Shown here piece by piece: positions 21,479 to 33,247 of a stretch of 64,000 nucleotides of DNA. Each line of letters opens with the position of its first letter. The first letter of the stretch is position 1. The notes below the pieces were generated by a model. The model saw nothing but the letters and a program-made list of their open reading frames with translations, had not been told where the DNA came from and made no database searches. The stretch comes from Gliomastix tumulicola (Eukaryota; Ascomycota; Sordariomycetes; Hypocreales; Bionectriaceae): positions 5,630,998 through 5,694,997 of the forward strand of contig BCHX01000002.1 in assembly GCA_001599755.1 (NCBI GenBank). The letters are read 5' to 3'. The translations under genes and the position numbers were made by a program.

Positions 21479-22671
21479 TTAGACCGATGGCGTCCCGGCT
21501 TTCGTCCCGGCTTGATCTTGGAAGAACTCCCAGACCTTATTCACAGCGGCACATGCTGATTCAGACTGAGTCTGAGGAATAGTTGCGCCAACATGGGGCG
21601 TGGTCACAACATTGGGCAAGGACCAGAGTTCTCCGTACTTGTCCAAGGTTGGGGGATCATAGACCAAAGCATCAATACCGACGCCCCTGATCTGACCTTC
21701 CTTCAAAGCAACAACGAGCTCGTCTTCGTTCACAATTCCACCTGTTCAGGCATTAGCAAATGCTCCAGTAATTTCGAAAAGAACACTCATACCTCTGGAA
21801 TGGTTGATGACAATACAATTCGTCTTCATGGCCCTCAGCTCGGCAATCCCGATGAGATTCTTCGTGGTCTCCAGCAGAGGAATGTGAAGTGTGAGTACAT
21901 CAACGACAGGAAGCATGTCCTTGACGTTTTCAACCCGAACATAGGGAAACTCAGGCCAGGCATCCTTGGGAACGAATGGGTCGTAGGCATATATTTTGCA
22001 TGCGAAGCCGTGATGCAGCATTCCTGCGACCCTCTTTCCGATGGCACCCATGCCGATAACACCTACTGCCTTGCCAGATATTTGCAATCCTGAGCAGGCA
22101 TGACGCTGGAACTGTTCACCATTGCGCTGACGGACAGTGATATCACCAAGCTGACGCGCAATGGCAAATATATGGGCAATAACGAGCTCGGCAACAGCCG
22201 TTGCATTCACACCTGGCGTGTTGCGCACTGATATGCCTCGTTCCTGGACAAGGGCGGTCAGATAGTCGTCCAGAAGCTGGGCTGTTGTCTACATACCTTC
22301 GCAGCATCGAGGTCAACCTTGTCCAGCCCAACGCCCTGTTTTCCCACCACTTTCAGTTTCTTTGCGGCATCGATATCCTGGCAGAGTCCCAGTCAGCATG
22401 GTATGATAATAGACTTTGAGTCGTCATTCGTGAGACGAACCTGCCGCGTTAGTGACCCTGTCCGCATGATAACGGCATCTGCCTCGTCATGCCAGCCATG
22501 CGCCGGAGGTAAGAGGAGCTTGTATTCGGGGGGAGAAAAGAGCTTCTGTGCTAGTTCAATAGCATCCTGGTGCACTGAAGCGAGCAAGTTTTGTTAATCG
22601 ACGCAAGGTTGAAAGACTATGGAGGATGCCGCACATGTCTCAGTGATGGCAACTACTCGCGGATTCGCCAT
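21479..22671 (-). CDS. D-isomer-specific 2-hydroxyacid dehydrogenase
   Basis: Starts MANPRVVAIT at 22671. Exons are 22671-22635, 22574-22441, from 22377, and further ones ending at stop 21479; about 320 residues. The N-terminal half is the catalytic domain (VVGKQGVGLDKVDLDAAK, NTPGVNATAVAEL, the Arg-loop). The NAD domain has GVIGMGAIGKRVA. The catalytic Arg lies in INHSRG and the His in TPHVGATIP. The Glu usually seen in the D-V-F-x-x-E-P motif is Asp here (IDALVYDPP), a conservative change that may alter pKa coupling. Family members reduce 2-keto acids such as phosphohydroxypyruvate, hydroxypyruvate or glyoxylate, or run in reverse. In this neighbourhood a sugar-acid keto reductase role is possible. 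Confidence 0.9.
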
Positions 22672-23211
22672 TTTGGTTTGGTAGATGGCGAGCTGGGTTG
22701 ATTCTTTTTAGTGATGTCGAGATCTAACAAGCAGTTGTCATAATCATCTGCTGCAGTTTCTTGACGGCAGGATTCGTCGTATTGGGATCACGCGTTCGGA
22801 CTCTGGAATGGACGTTATATACTCTGGAGAGAGGTACACACGCAGGGATGTGCCTTCACAAACACAGAGGGGTGGAGGAACGAGAAAACACCTCGGCCTC
22901 GGCGTATTCAGTGTTGCCCAGAAAAGACCAACTCAATGGTAAAGCTCAAACTGGAGAGGGGCTCCGATTATGTCGGAGAAGGTCCGATACACAGTACCAA
23001 GGCGATCTGGGCAGGATTTGCGTCGGGATTTAGACCCGGAAACATGTCCGACACTATTGCGCCACCGCGGAGAACGGCCGCCAACTAAGTAGTTGTGATC
23101 GCGGCGAAGATGTCTTGAACGACCTTCCGCGTGAATGAGTGAGTGATGAACTGCAGGTTTTGAGACGGGGCCGCTGGAGATTCAGGTCTTGGATGATCCT
23201 AGAGAGCAACA
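22672..23211. promoter_or_regulatory. Promoter of the 2-hydroxyacid dehydrogenase with CTCCGA-N5-TCGGAG
   Basis: 540 bp. A perfect 6-base inverted repeat, CTCCGA (22962-22967) and TCGGAG (22973-22978), with CCG-N7-CGG geometry, is a candidate Zn2Cys6 site about 290 bp upstream of the ATG. More CCGA/TCGG triplets follow at 22988 and 23048. No gene seen. Confidence 0.5.
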
Positions 23212-25145
23212 TTAGTAAACCAACAAACTCTCCCACGGATCATCGGCACGACTTGCCAGCAGATCTCGCTCAAAGAAACGAGATACCATCCCAGCCAAGG
23301 TTGTGTACAGCTCATAATGCCGTTTGAAAGCGGCAAATCTCTGCGCGCACGAACCCAAGGTTGTGGCACACTTGCTGAATATCGTCATCGCGTCTGTGAG
23401 TGACTGTTGGGATCGTGCGTAATGGTCCCGTGTGGCAATGTCCAGATGGATGACAGCAGCCTCAAACACGAAGCTGCCTACTGTCCAACACAGAGGCCTT
23501 TCGTCAATTGTCCACTGGTGAGCTATGTCCACCAACCTGATACAAGATGCCATTACCTCGGCGGAGCTGGCCGATCCCATCTGCCCACGACTTGGATGAG
23601 TCTCGAATAGTAGTATCAGCCCCTTCAAGTACAGCATCTCGCGATATCCCATACCGTATGAGAACTCAGGGTTGGTTCGCTCTGCCTCGATGGCACCTTT
23701 CCAGGACTGGAGCTGACAGTAATGCTGGCTGGAGCCTCGCCCTTTTGCCCTGAGGATTTCTGACAAGGTCCTGGTCAAGAGAAATGTATCACGAGACATT
23801 TTGCTAGCCTCCGAGCAATCAGGAAGCTGTTTCATGGCGGGTTAGACCAGCACGGCTCGCGTGGGCTGTGGACAAACATACCGTTCTTGTAATATCGCAG
23901 TTTTGTATCGAGACCGGCTTCCCCAAGGCCAAGCTCGTGATTCTGGGCAAGTTGTCAGCTACCATCCGGCATGTCACAGTAGGGGGCAGAAAGGGTAATC
24001 CTACCTGTCTAGGCAATAAGTAGACCAAAACAATGACCGTTCATAGTTCAAAGGCTTTTGAAGTGAGCCCCGATACTCTCTAGCTGGTGGCTCTCTATGA
24101 AAGCCTCGCGAAATGACGCAGCTCAAAGCCAGTCCGACGTAGTGCCAAGTTAAGCCCACTTCAGGGTGATAGAAGGATAGTATAGAGAGAAGCAGCAAGG
24201 ACTGTACTTCTAACAGCTTGTCTCGTTCCACAGATGCAGCAGCGAAGCATGAACCTGCGTGCTCGGAGATCTTCTGTGCCAGGAGATGTGAGTCATGTCC
24301 ATGACCTCCACTCGCGTCCATGCCGAGAGCAAGCACAATTCCGATTATGACTTCTTCCATCTGGTGATGGGGAGCAGCTGTGCCGGACAGCACTCGCCAG
24401 TACAATGCCATGATTTCTGAGTGGTCTGACCAAGGAAATAGTGGATGTAAGACGTCGAGGTAACGATTGATGAAAACGGCCGCTTGTTCATTCGGTATGC
24501 TTGAAAGAATTTCTCCAAGGCTTGCGCCCTTGACGTGCCCAAACACACTGGGGAACAGCGGACCGATGTCTGCCGTGCTGGTGAGCATGGATCCATTGCA
24601 TGATGATACGGCAGAAATGGCACTCCGCAACGTGAAGCTGTGAGGATGTTGTGTGTCTCTATCCTCAGCCATGGCGGCAAGAGTTAGATGAGCTATAGGC
24701 GAATCAAGCTCCGGCACTGATCCAGGCCTTCCAATGTTAGGTCTTGCAACGTCGGGGTCGATGTTGACGCTGATATCGGTTTCTGGGGCAGCTGGTGGAA
24801 GGCTTGATATACCAGCAGCCTCGAGGCGGGCCGCCTGCTCCCGAGAGCGCCGCTGGAGAGATTGTAACTTCTCCTCGAGTTGTTGAACGTAACTGAAGAA
24901 CCTCGTCAATTGGGGTAGTGATATATGGTAGACACACAGCCATACCCCTTTCCGGCATACAGCCCAGAAGAATCGATCGCGGTGGCAGTACACCGTGCCC
25001 CAGCTGCCACGCATCGCCGGCAGGAGGGGATTAATCGATCGCATTTTTGTTTTCTTTTCCTGCATCGATCACAAGCGAGAGGAAGTCTCTGATCGACGGC
25101 AGAGCCTCGACTCCCAGGCGACGATGCTTCATCAGTCACGTCCAT
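23212..25145 (-). CDS. Zn2Cys6 transcription factor with coiled coil and Fungal_trans domain
   Basis: Starts MDVTDEASS at 25145. Zinc cluster C-D-R-C-RKRKQK-C-DRLIPS-C-R-R-C-VAAGAR-C. Intron 1 (donor GG|GTATGG) leads into a coiled coil, YVQQLEEKLQSLQRRSREQ. The middle homology region includes INRYLDVLHPLFPW, LTWHYVGLALSCVISRGFHRE and ERSLFWSTYCLDR, then a short exon with ITSLALGKPVSI and a final exon ending FFERDLLASRADDPWESLLVY at 23212. About 590 residues in at least four exons. It lies between the 2-hydroxyacid dehydrogenase and an MFS gene and may control one or both. Confidence 0.9.
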
Positions 25146-25608
25146 CGTGAATGACTTGGCTGGTGCCTGATGGATGTGAAGAAATTGTAGAAAGTACCAA
25201 CTGAATGTAGCTTGTAGCCATGGATGGAAGGTCAAAAATGCCCACGGAGAAATCCCGCTAATCTGCAACGCTATCAACTTATTCAGCACTGCCCAGTGGA
25301 GCGTTTTATAACCGACGGGAAGCTCAGCATGATAAATCGACTGGGTGCTGATAACCCCACAAAGACGGATATTATTGAGCAGACAGTTCACGTTGAAATG
25401 TGTTGGAACTGATCGACTTCAGGCCTACAAATGCCCACGAAGTTATATTTGCCACTCGCTGACTAGACTGTAGCTATGGGATGAGCATTCTCCTCCTCAA
25501 CTCTGACAAACCTCTCTCGGGCCACTATCCCCGAATCCCCATCCCATGGCAAGCAACCCCAATCGCTTGCAAAGCGCACACCCAACGCTGTGGCCATCCA
25601 TAGGGACC
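25146..25608. promoter_or_regulatory. TF promoter with CCCACGGAG element
   Basis: 463 bp. TGCCCACGGAGAAATCCC at 25239-25256 combines the CCCACGG core with AAATCC as in the 14961 and 20102 elements, in different order. A second, weaker ATGCCCACGAAG occurs near 25431. No gene seen. Confidence 0.45.
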
Positions 25609-27277
25609 CTAGCTGACATAGCGCCACGAGTTGTACTCCCCTGTCTCCTCCTGGTGTTTCTCCAGCTCCTTGTTCTTCTTGGCAACGAACCACTTCAGCA
25701 CACACAACATAATGACGGAGCACCCGCAGGCGGCGATGATCGACCCTCCACCAGTCTGATAGAGAGGCTCCTGGCTCCGCAGGAAGAAGTAGGGTGTAAA
25801 CCAGTGGGTGACGTTGCTGAGGCAGTTGGCAATGGCAATGAGAGCTGCTCGCTTTGTGCGGGGTCTTGGGACGACAGTCGTCTCCCACGAGAGTTGGAGG
25901 TTGAGGGCAATAAATGGCCCACTGCAAAGCAGGAAGAGGCTGAAGTATCTCGCGGCTTGGTTCAAGGTCGTAATTAGAATGACAGTTCCAGCCAAGGCGA
26001 CGATCATAGAGATGGTCATGTGCCAAAAGTACTCCAGCCTCCGGCCGCTAGACCAAGACACGACGCAGCAGGAGATAAAGGCGACAATATAGGGCGGTGC
26101 CTGCAGGAGATAAGTCTCCGTCTGCCCAAACCCAAACGTAGCCATGATCTGTCAAAGAGTGTAAGTATGATGGGAAAGGGCAAAGCGCAAGTCGAGAAGC
26201 GACGAATGCTTACCGAAGGAAAGAAGTCTTTGAACGACTGAGCCATGATGACGAAGAAATGGAGAACGGTGAAAAGCCAGGTGAAGGGATCCTTCGCAGC
26301 AAGCCAGACTCCCCCCCACAGAGAACCGTCTTCATCCTCGATATATCCTCCTGACGAAACTTGCATGCGGTATTGAGCCATTTGAGACTCTTCCTGGGTG
26401 AAGTAGTAGGCGCCAGTGTTATGGGGCCACTTGGGGATCAACCAGAAAGCAACGACTGCGACGATGATGGAAGCGATGCCCTCGATCAAGATAAACCACT
26501 AAGAGAAATGGTCAGACGCGATGCCCCAGTCCCAACGCGTTTGGATACCACGTACCTGCCATGAGGTCAAACCGCCGATGCCTTTCATGTTGGTCAGGAT
26601 TGCTGCCGCAAGCAAGCCCGATATGACGTTGGAGACGATATTCCCTGCATGCCAAATGGCCATCCGCAAGGGACTCTCGTTCTTCGTATACCACGAGGAT
26701 GTCATGAGAGACACAGCTGGGGTGAACGGGCCTTCGAAGAACCCCACCAAGAAACGACAGAAGATGAAACTCCAAGGACTGGTCAGGGCAGTCATAGATA
26801 TCGTGACAGCAGACCAGCAAAGCATGCAAATTGGAAGCAAGATCCTTGGGTTGCCTCGGGCAAGAATCACGTTGCCTGGGACCTGAGAGATCAAGTGGCC
26901 GACATAGAATAAGCTGATTCCTGCAGACCATTGAACATCGGTCATGTGTAGGTCGTCTTGCATGCCAGCGAGCCGCGCGTTCGTAACGTTCATTCGGTCG
27001 AGGAAGCTGTAGGCGTCAGATTGCGCACGGGATGCGGGCTTCGAGACTCTTACCACATGATCAACATCGCAGTGACGCAGGGGAGAAACATCCAGTCAAG
27101 TTTCTTCAGAACCTTTTTTTGAAGAACGTCTCGCTCTTCCTGAGTTTTGTCTCTCAAGAGCGACCATCCTTCCAGCAGTTGCTCTGGAGATGCAGCTGAC
27201 TGCGCAATCTCCTCGACTCTTTGAACATCCTTGGCCGAGTCCAGGGACTTCCTGTCTTCCGTTGAGTTCGCCATCAT
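25609..27277 (-). CDS. MFS transporter, allantoate permease/Tna1-like family
   Basis: Starts MMANSTEDRK at 27277 and ends at TAG 25609, with exons covering the cytosolic N-terminus (LQKKVLKKLDWMFLPC), FLDRMNVTNARLAG, QVPGNVILARGNPRIL, FFEGPFTPAVSLMTSSWY, WFILIEGIASIIVAVVAFWLIP, and a C-terminal half with PPYIVAFISCCVVSWSSGRR and EEYNSWRYV-type tail. Roughly 500 residues and about 12 membrane helices are expected. This is the third transporter of the same superfamily subgroup in the first 28 kb. It is divergent from a Zn2Cys6 gene at 27983 across 705 bp, a common transporter-regulator layout. The substrate is unknown, probably a carboxylate or amide. Confidence 0.9.
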
Positions 27278-27982
27278 GATTGTCAGCTTGGAAAGCCGGG
27301 AGAGCTGGTGGGGAAAATGACTTGGAATGAGATTGAAGATTGACTGGGGGGATTCGGAAGATCAACAACAGCAGAAGGGCTCTTTTATGATCCCCAGTGT
27401 CTGAACAAGCCCCAGAACAGATGCTTCGATTTCGGTATGCCCAATGCTACCTGTGATCAGTTGACTCGGGGTACTCCAAAGTTCCACTGTACCCCCCGCA
27501 TTGCTCTGCATTGCTCCGTGGGGACTATGGAACTATTACACGGAGAGAGAGAGTGATGGAGGGGATCCGCTTCTTCGGTCACTTGCGACTCTTCTCGACT
27601 CGCCACGGAGATTGCCAAGTCGTTTAGATTGTCGGCCTAGCTTGGGGTATAAAGCAATGGCTCTCGGGATGCCCTCCGACCTTAATCTCACGGCTCAACG
27701 ACGCAGAGCAAAAACAACCGATATCTGGAATAAGCCCTGCATGCATCGGACTAGCCTCCGGGACTACTTCTTGTTATCGGTGCACCTCCGCTCACGGAAG
27801 AGGACCAGCTTCTTGGCCACGCTGTATCGAACCGCACTCGCTTCCGGCGGCTCTTGCAAGTCTGCGAATGAGCTGTGTCTCTCGATCAAAGCCCAGGGAT
27901 TCCTTTTCTTTTCATTTCCCCACTTCTCCATACCTTATCTAAGCCGTGAAATATTGATCTGAATCTACCGAGAGCTTTCACC
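27278..27982. promoter_or_regulatory. Divergent MFS/TF promoter with TCCCCACGGAG and TATA box
   Basis: 705 bp. CTCCGTGGGGA at 27514-27524 is the reverse complement of TCCCCACGGAG, matching the core at 14966 and 20107. TATAAA at 27648-27653 serves the plus-strand TF. The open frame 27501-27962 has no protein family features. Confidence 0.5.
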
Positions 27983-30305
27983 ATGACAGATCTACATTTC
28001 CAAGCTAGAGCGTCTCAAGAACACACTGGCGGCCATGAGACTGGTCGCGACTGGAACTCACACAGGTCACGTCGTCCCGAGCGCGACATGACAGCCAGAC
28101 ATCGCAACCAGGCGTGTCAAAGGTGCAGGAAGAAGAAGTTGAAGGTCAGTACCTGACACTTGTAACTCTAGTTCAGGCCAATGGCTAAGCAAGGGGTCGA
28201 TCTCGCAGTGCGACTCAGAGCTACCTTCGTGTAGAGGGTGTGCTGCGGCTGAACAACCATGTACCATGATGGATATCGTCACAAAGCAGGAATACGAGAG
28301 AAGGTATGTTGGTTCTCCCGCACAGCGATAGTATTGCCATCTGACATGATTGAGAAGCTACGTCGCAGATCTTGAGCGGCGCATCCAGGACTTGGAGTCT
28401 CAGTTTCACTTTCCCGAGCCGTCGCTATCCTTTCAGTCGGCAGAGAGCCAGAGCGGCGTAGGACTGGCCATTGATGTCAGTCCTCATGGCCAATCTCATT
28501 CGAGCTACACAAAGAATTCTCCCTCGCAATACGTTGGTGACTCCAGCGAGATCGAGTACGTACCCAAAACCCCTCGAACGACCGAGAGAGTGCGTCGAGA
28601 AAGCCAACCAGTCACAGCTTTGTTCAGTTGATGATTACAAATCTACAAGCCCGTACACTCGCCGCAAAGACTCCGAAGCTCACAGAAACATTCCTATCAA
28701 TCCGAGTCACAAGGTCATCGCCTATGATCACAGCTGCCAACGACCTTCCCAGCCAGTCTGCCGCGTTAGAGTTGATCGGCTCCTATCTCAACGGGCACCA
28801 CATGCTCTGCCCTTTTATATCAAAACCGCAAATCATGGATCTTTACGGCTCGGTATATTTATCCGGTTCCAGTGGCATGGGCCGCCAAAACTCTACCACC
28901 ATGGATGAGGATCTTTTCCGACTGAACATGGTCTTCGCCATTGGCTCCGTCAGACTCACTCGCAATTCGATGCACCCAAACCACCCCTTAGGATACTACA
29001 TCGCGGCGATGCAACACTTTGAGTCGATCCCCGTTGCTCTTGGTCCCGATGCCATCCAGAACCTGCTTTTCCTTGCCGAGTTTACAATACTCCAAGACAC
29101 TGGCTGTTCTGTTTGGGACATTGGACGAATCTGTATGCGTTCGTGCTTACTCTTGGACTTACACCGGGAGCAAGGGGATACTGGGTTTGAGATTCCTCAT
29201 TCTCATCGCTTGATTTTCTGGGCCTGCTACTCCCTCGATCGCGTTGCTTCAACCACATTGGGGCGGCCGTACGCAATATCAGACGCCGATATCTGTACTG
29301 AGGTGAGCAAATATAACATCAGGTCATCATATCGGTTCAAACATTGACCCATTCAAGATTCCAAACGAGCAGCTCCCGGGCGAGGATACTTTTTTCATAC
29401 CGTATATCAAGATACGAAGGCTTGCGTCCGAGATCTCGACATACTTCTATAGGCTTCAGCGAAAAAGATCACCCGCAGAAGTTTCCAAGGATCTTCAAAA
29501 TTTCTTGTCTCGGATGAGAAGTTGGCGGTCCGAAGCAAGCAAAATGTCGCAAGGAGAACCGCATGTCTATACTGGAGTGACATGGCTCGACTATGTTGCA
29601 GCCAAAGAGCGCCTGTCCCTTGCTCGAGCAGCAATCAACTTCATCGTTTCCGGAGGAAGAAAAGTGCCGCAAGATCTGCGCAACCTCTGCCTAGAAGCCG
29701 GTCTTTGTACGATGGAGACTTATACGGCCATGTTTCTAGCAGGCGAGGTGACCTTCAATCGCATCCACTTCCACGTACTGTTTTCTGCTTCTGTCTCATG
29801 CATCTACTCCATCCTTGTTGATTGCGATACCTCGATCGGACTGGACGTGGAGGACTTGGACCTCTCCCAAGCAGACTTTAGAACCAGAGCCTTCGGGGGT
29901 CTGGAGCTCTCGGTTCGGGTCCTCTCGGATATGGCCAACAGCCTACAGGACCTCAAAGAGTATAGCGCCGCTTTGAGCGCTGTAGTGTCCCAAATTCGAG
30001 GCCCTCCAGGGACATCATCAACGGACCCGAGCTTAGAGCATTTCCTCAGTGGTTCAGAGACAGCTTATCCGTCTGCTGCTGATTACGATATGGGGATGGA
30101 CCAGGGACAGCATGAAGGCATCGCCGCTCAGCCGTTCATGAGTAATTCAGATTGGCAGAGCATAGGAACAGATATGTGGCATTTCGTTGAGCCACACTGG
30201 CCGGACCTTGCCATTGAAGGCCATGTCTTGAATCCATCTGCCGATTTCATGGGTAGCCATGATTGGAATACTGAGGATCACCCGTTTTTCAATACATTTC
30301 AGTAA
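27983..30305 (+). CDS. Zn2Cys6 transcription factor (Fungal_trans)
   Basis: Starts MTDLHFQ at 27983 (TCACCATGA context). The cluster spans intron 1: C-Q-R-C-RKKKLK-C-DSELPS-C-R-G-C-AAAEQP-C, followed by a coiled coil (YVADLERRIQDLESQ) after intron 2. Intron 3 starts at GTACCC after IEY, about 28561, and rejoins at LMITNLQARTL. The middle homology region includes PLGYYIAAMQHFESI, FTILQDTGCSVWDIGRICMRSCLLLDLHRE and LIFWACYSLDRVASTTLGRPYAI; a last intron precedes IPNEQLPGEDTFF. It ends at 30305. About 660 residues. It is divergent from the MFS transporter at 25609-27277, which is its most likely target. Confidence 0.9.
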
Positions 30306-30446
30306 CGGACGGGTACCAATTCAATGAATTCACACTGATATTGACTAATTTCTCTGCCCTAGAGCAGCTGCTGCATCATGTTTGCTCCTGCAAGACCGCG
30401 CCCATCCCAGTAGGCAGGTAAGCTCGATAGAAGCCCAAGGACTACT

Positions 30447-31705
30447 TCAAAAGTATGCCAGAGCATTTGGTGGGCTTGCAACAGCTCCAGGCGCCTGCAA
30501 AAACACTGTTAGTCTAGAGTCGCCTTATGGAGGATCTGCCCAATACTCACATTCATGGGGGAGCTAGATAGAAAGAAGGTGTACCGTTTCTGCGCCCTGC
30601 ACGTCTTGCTGAGCTCTTCGAGATCAAACAGCTCTCCAATAGGCATTCCCCAGCCTGCAAGAAGCCACTCATGAAAGTGCCACTCCAATTCCGTGCAGGG
30701 CCAGGCTTCGAAAGACCGAGAGTCCCCGGCGACGGCGCTGAGCTTCGTATTCCAGAGGAATTCAAGGAAGCGCTTAGAAGGCTTAACGCCAATGTTCTCA
30801 GGCTTCTCGGTCTTGTACCTGTCATTCAGGAGGTCCTTTTTCTCCTGGGCCATGGTCTCATACTGCAGGATGTACCCGCTCCGGACAACGAGGATGTCCC
30901 CTTCTCTGAAAGATGCTTCAGACAACCCTTGGTACGACAGGACCTCGAGTAGCTCTTCAAAAGGGATCTGGTAGCCTGTCATGGCATCAATATCCATGCG
31001 CTTTACCTCGGTTGCCCAGGAGTACCAGTCTATTAGGATGGCACGAGATGCGATTCCCTGCTTGGACATGTCTAGCTATGTGTCAGTAGTTCCGTGTTTA
31101 TTCAAGAACGGTGCCACCAACGCTGTATGCCATTAGGCTCCGTAGATGCAGCAAAGTCATCGGCAGTGCGGCCCATGAAGTATAACTAGCAGAGCTTTTA
31201 GCACACATACAACAAGATATATCGCCTGTTCATGACCGTACTGCTTCTTCCTGATAGGCGTAATGTCGCCCACCGTCCCACTGGGAACTGCATTGAGAGT
31301 TGAAATGCCACTAGAACGAGTCAGCAAGCGCGGATTGTCTCTGTGATTGTACAAGACCAACCTCATCATCATGTGCATGTTTGTGAGGGGCTTTATTGAG
31401 CAGCTTGAGATCAAAGATCTTGCGAGCAAATCGTGGGTAAATCGGCCCTGATAAGGACCAGCTGTACACTCGTCAGCATTCGACCCAATGACCGGAAGAG
31501 TTTGATGAGCTCAGTCATACTTGAGAGAAATTCTCAGACCGATCTGGACCTCCTCCTTGACAGCCCTGGAGACTACTTCTGGGGTGAGGTAGTTCAAGGT
31601 TCCAAGTTGGTCATCTTCACCCCAGAGGCCCCATGCGTTCCCATGGGGTCCTTTCTTGTCCACGGGAAGCTCGGCGAACGAGGGAATCTTGGGCTGTTGC
31701 GCCAT
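30447..31705 (-). CDS. Cyclase-family metal hydrolase (PF04199, kynurenine formamidase-like fold)
   Basis: Starts MAQQPKIPSF at 31705; stop at 30447. About 330 residues from seven short exons. Splicing yields the fungal signature DDEWHFNSQCSSQWDGGRHYAYQEEALYFMGRTADD (in two pieces), where the Q-W-D-x3-H segment replaces the bacterial H-x-G-T-H-x-D motif. Later come GIASRAILIDWYSWA, SYQGLSEASFREGDILVVRSGY and AVAGDSRSFEAWP, ending with ASPPNALAYF. The exon junction after YQEEA uses donor GTACGG and acceptor CTGCTAG, which resolves an apparent frameshift. The family hydrolyses amide or ester bonds of cyclic or aryl compounds; the exact substrate is not known. Confidence 0.87.
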
Positions 31706-32141
31706 GTTGATAGATCACAAGCGGAAGGAGACGCCCTGTTCAAAGGTCTGGAAGATTATGCGTTGTCCTCAGCTTTCTTGCCTTTGATTACTATCTATAT
31801 ATGTCCGATGAGATAATGGGACGGCGCTCTGTTAGAAAACCGGAGCTGGTGCCTATGGTGCCAACGAAGCTCTCATCGGAGTAGCTCCCGGATTCGGCGT
31901 GGGTCGTCTAGGCGGCAATGCCGACAGTGCCCGAAGGCCTATTCCGGCCGGCGCCGATCAAGGGTCGTCCTCATTTAGCCGGGGAGTCAAATGGTGGTTT
32001 ATTGTAATCCGTCATCTTGGAAGCATTCAGATATTTAGGCCGATTGCCCGCAGGGTGTTTAACAATTTACTGATACACGCTATCTCAGCACCCAAGCAAC
32101 AGTTCCAGTACTTCCATAAGTGCTTTTTAAGCTCCCACATC
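31706..32141. promoter_or_regulatory. Divergent promoter of cyclase and Dabb genes
   Basis: 436 bp between two opposite start codons. CGG/CCG triplets occur near 31845-31960 (CCGGAG, CTCCCGGATTCGG, TTCCGGCCGG) but no clear palindrome. Common regulation of the two genes is plausible. Confidence 0.45.
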
Positions 32142-32587
32142 ATGTCTACCAGCAAGGTCGTGTATCATATCATTCTCATCAAGACGAAACCCGGCACCGA
32201 TCCCAACCAAATTACCGAGTGGGCAGCTGTGGCAAAGAGCAACGTGGGCAAGATTTCCGGTATACGACCAGAGAGGAGCTCCCTTTATCTTCATCACATA
32301 TGGCTAATTCGCTTTCTCCAGGACTTTTGGCATCGAGGATTGGCACACCTGAGGCTCCTCTTCCGAACTCACGTACAAAAGGATATGATGTTGGTGTCGT
32401 TCTGATCTTCGAGAGTGCCGAAGCTCTCGAAGGCTTCAGCAAGAACCCAGTTCATGAACTGTAAGTTGCAATCATAGTAGGGCAGGTTTTACTTTTATTT
32501 ACTGATGAAAACAGGAGTGCCAAGCTGAGTAAAGAGTTCGCGGAGGACAGACTAGCCTTTGACTTTTTTGATGAGCCCCTGTTCTAA
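32142..32587 (+). CDS. Stress-responsive alpha/beta barrel (Dabb) domain protein
   Basis: 109 residues from exons 32142-32259, 32322-32460 and 32515-32587. N-terminal VVYHIILIKTKPGTD is the first beta strand; the family signature KGYDVGVVLIFESAEALEGFSKNPVHEL is split between two stretches in exon 2. Dabb proteins are dimeric ferredoxin-like folds, often acting as small cyclases or accessory enzymes in catabolic or polyketide clusters. It is divergent from the cyclase at 30447 and followed by the HpaI aldolase 660 bp downstream. Function not assigned beyond the fold. Confidence 0.85.
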
Positions 32588-33247
32588 TTTCATAGACGAG
32601 GTGCATTGTCCAATGTTAGTCACAAGGGCCTGTTGATTAGACGGCTTATAGTCGGCTACTTAATCGTACCTATCTATGCCAAAGTTCACCTGCACAATGC
32701 GCGTCGCGAATAAGAGCCGTGAGACATGATCCAGTAGATGCATTGATAACCGCAAAAGCTGGCAACTGTACTCGCTAGAATGCAGTATGCGTAATGTAAT
32801 CGGGAAACGAAGTCCCATTCATCTTGAAGCCCTAGTCCTATAAAATACGGCCGAATATCGGACGCTATGCTAAGGTGAACTTGAGGACGACAGAGCCTCC
32901 GACACTAAAAGATGCTATGATATCGGCCTATCTCTATAACCTCGGGTAGTCTGTAACGACGATCGCCGTCGCGTGATCAACAACGACAGCCAAGTGGGTG
33001 CTTGGGGAGTCCCAAGTCTCATCGGAGATGGGGCCGTCCGTGACCCGAAAGTTGTCGGCCACGCTCCATATTGCAGCACAGCCCCGGCCGACATCGCTAA
33101 CAAAACAAGCCAGCCAAATACTGGCATTCTATAGATACGGTAGCATCCGGTAGTTCCAGCGATGTACAAGCCAAGCTGGAACATCACGACATACTCGCTA
33201 CTCAAACAAAGGCATCACTCACACCACCCGCACCGCCTCTGGTCATC
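32588..33247. other. Intergenic: promoter of the HpaI aldolase
   Basis: 660 bp, no gene recognised. Some CGG/CCG triplets around 32850-33070 (GGCCGAATATCGGACG, CATCGGAGATGGGGCCG). Confidence 0.4.

Noticed and set aside
31186..31260. Apparent frameshift in the cyclase-family gene after YAYQEE
   Set aside because: An intron with donor GTACGG and acceptor CTGCTAG keeps the phase and gives YQEEALYFMGRTADD, matching the family.
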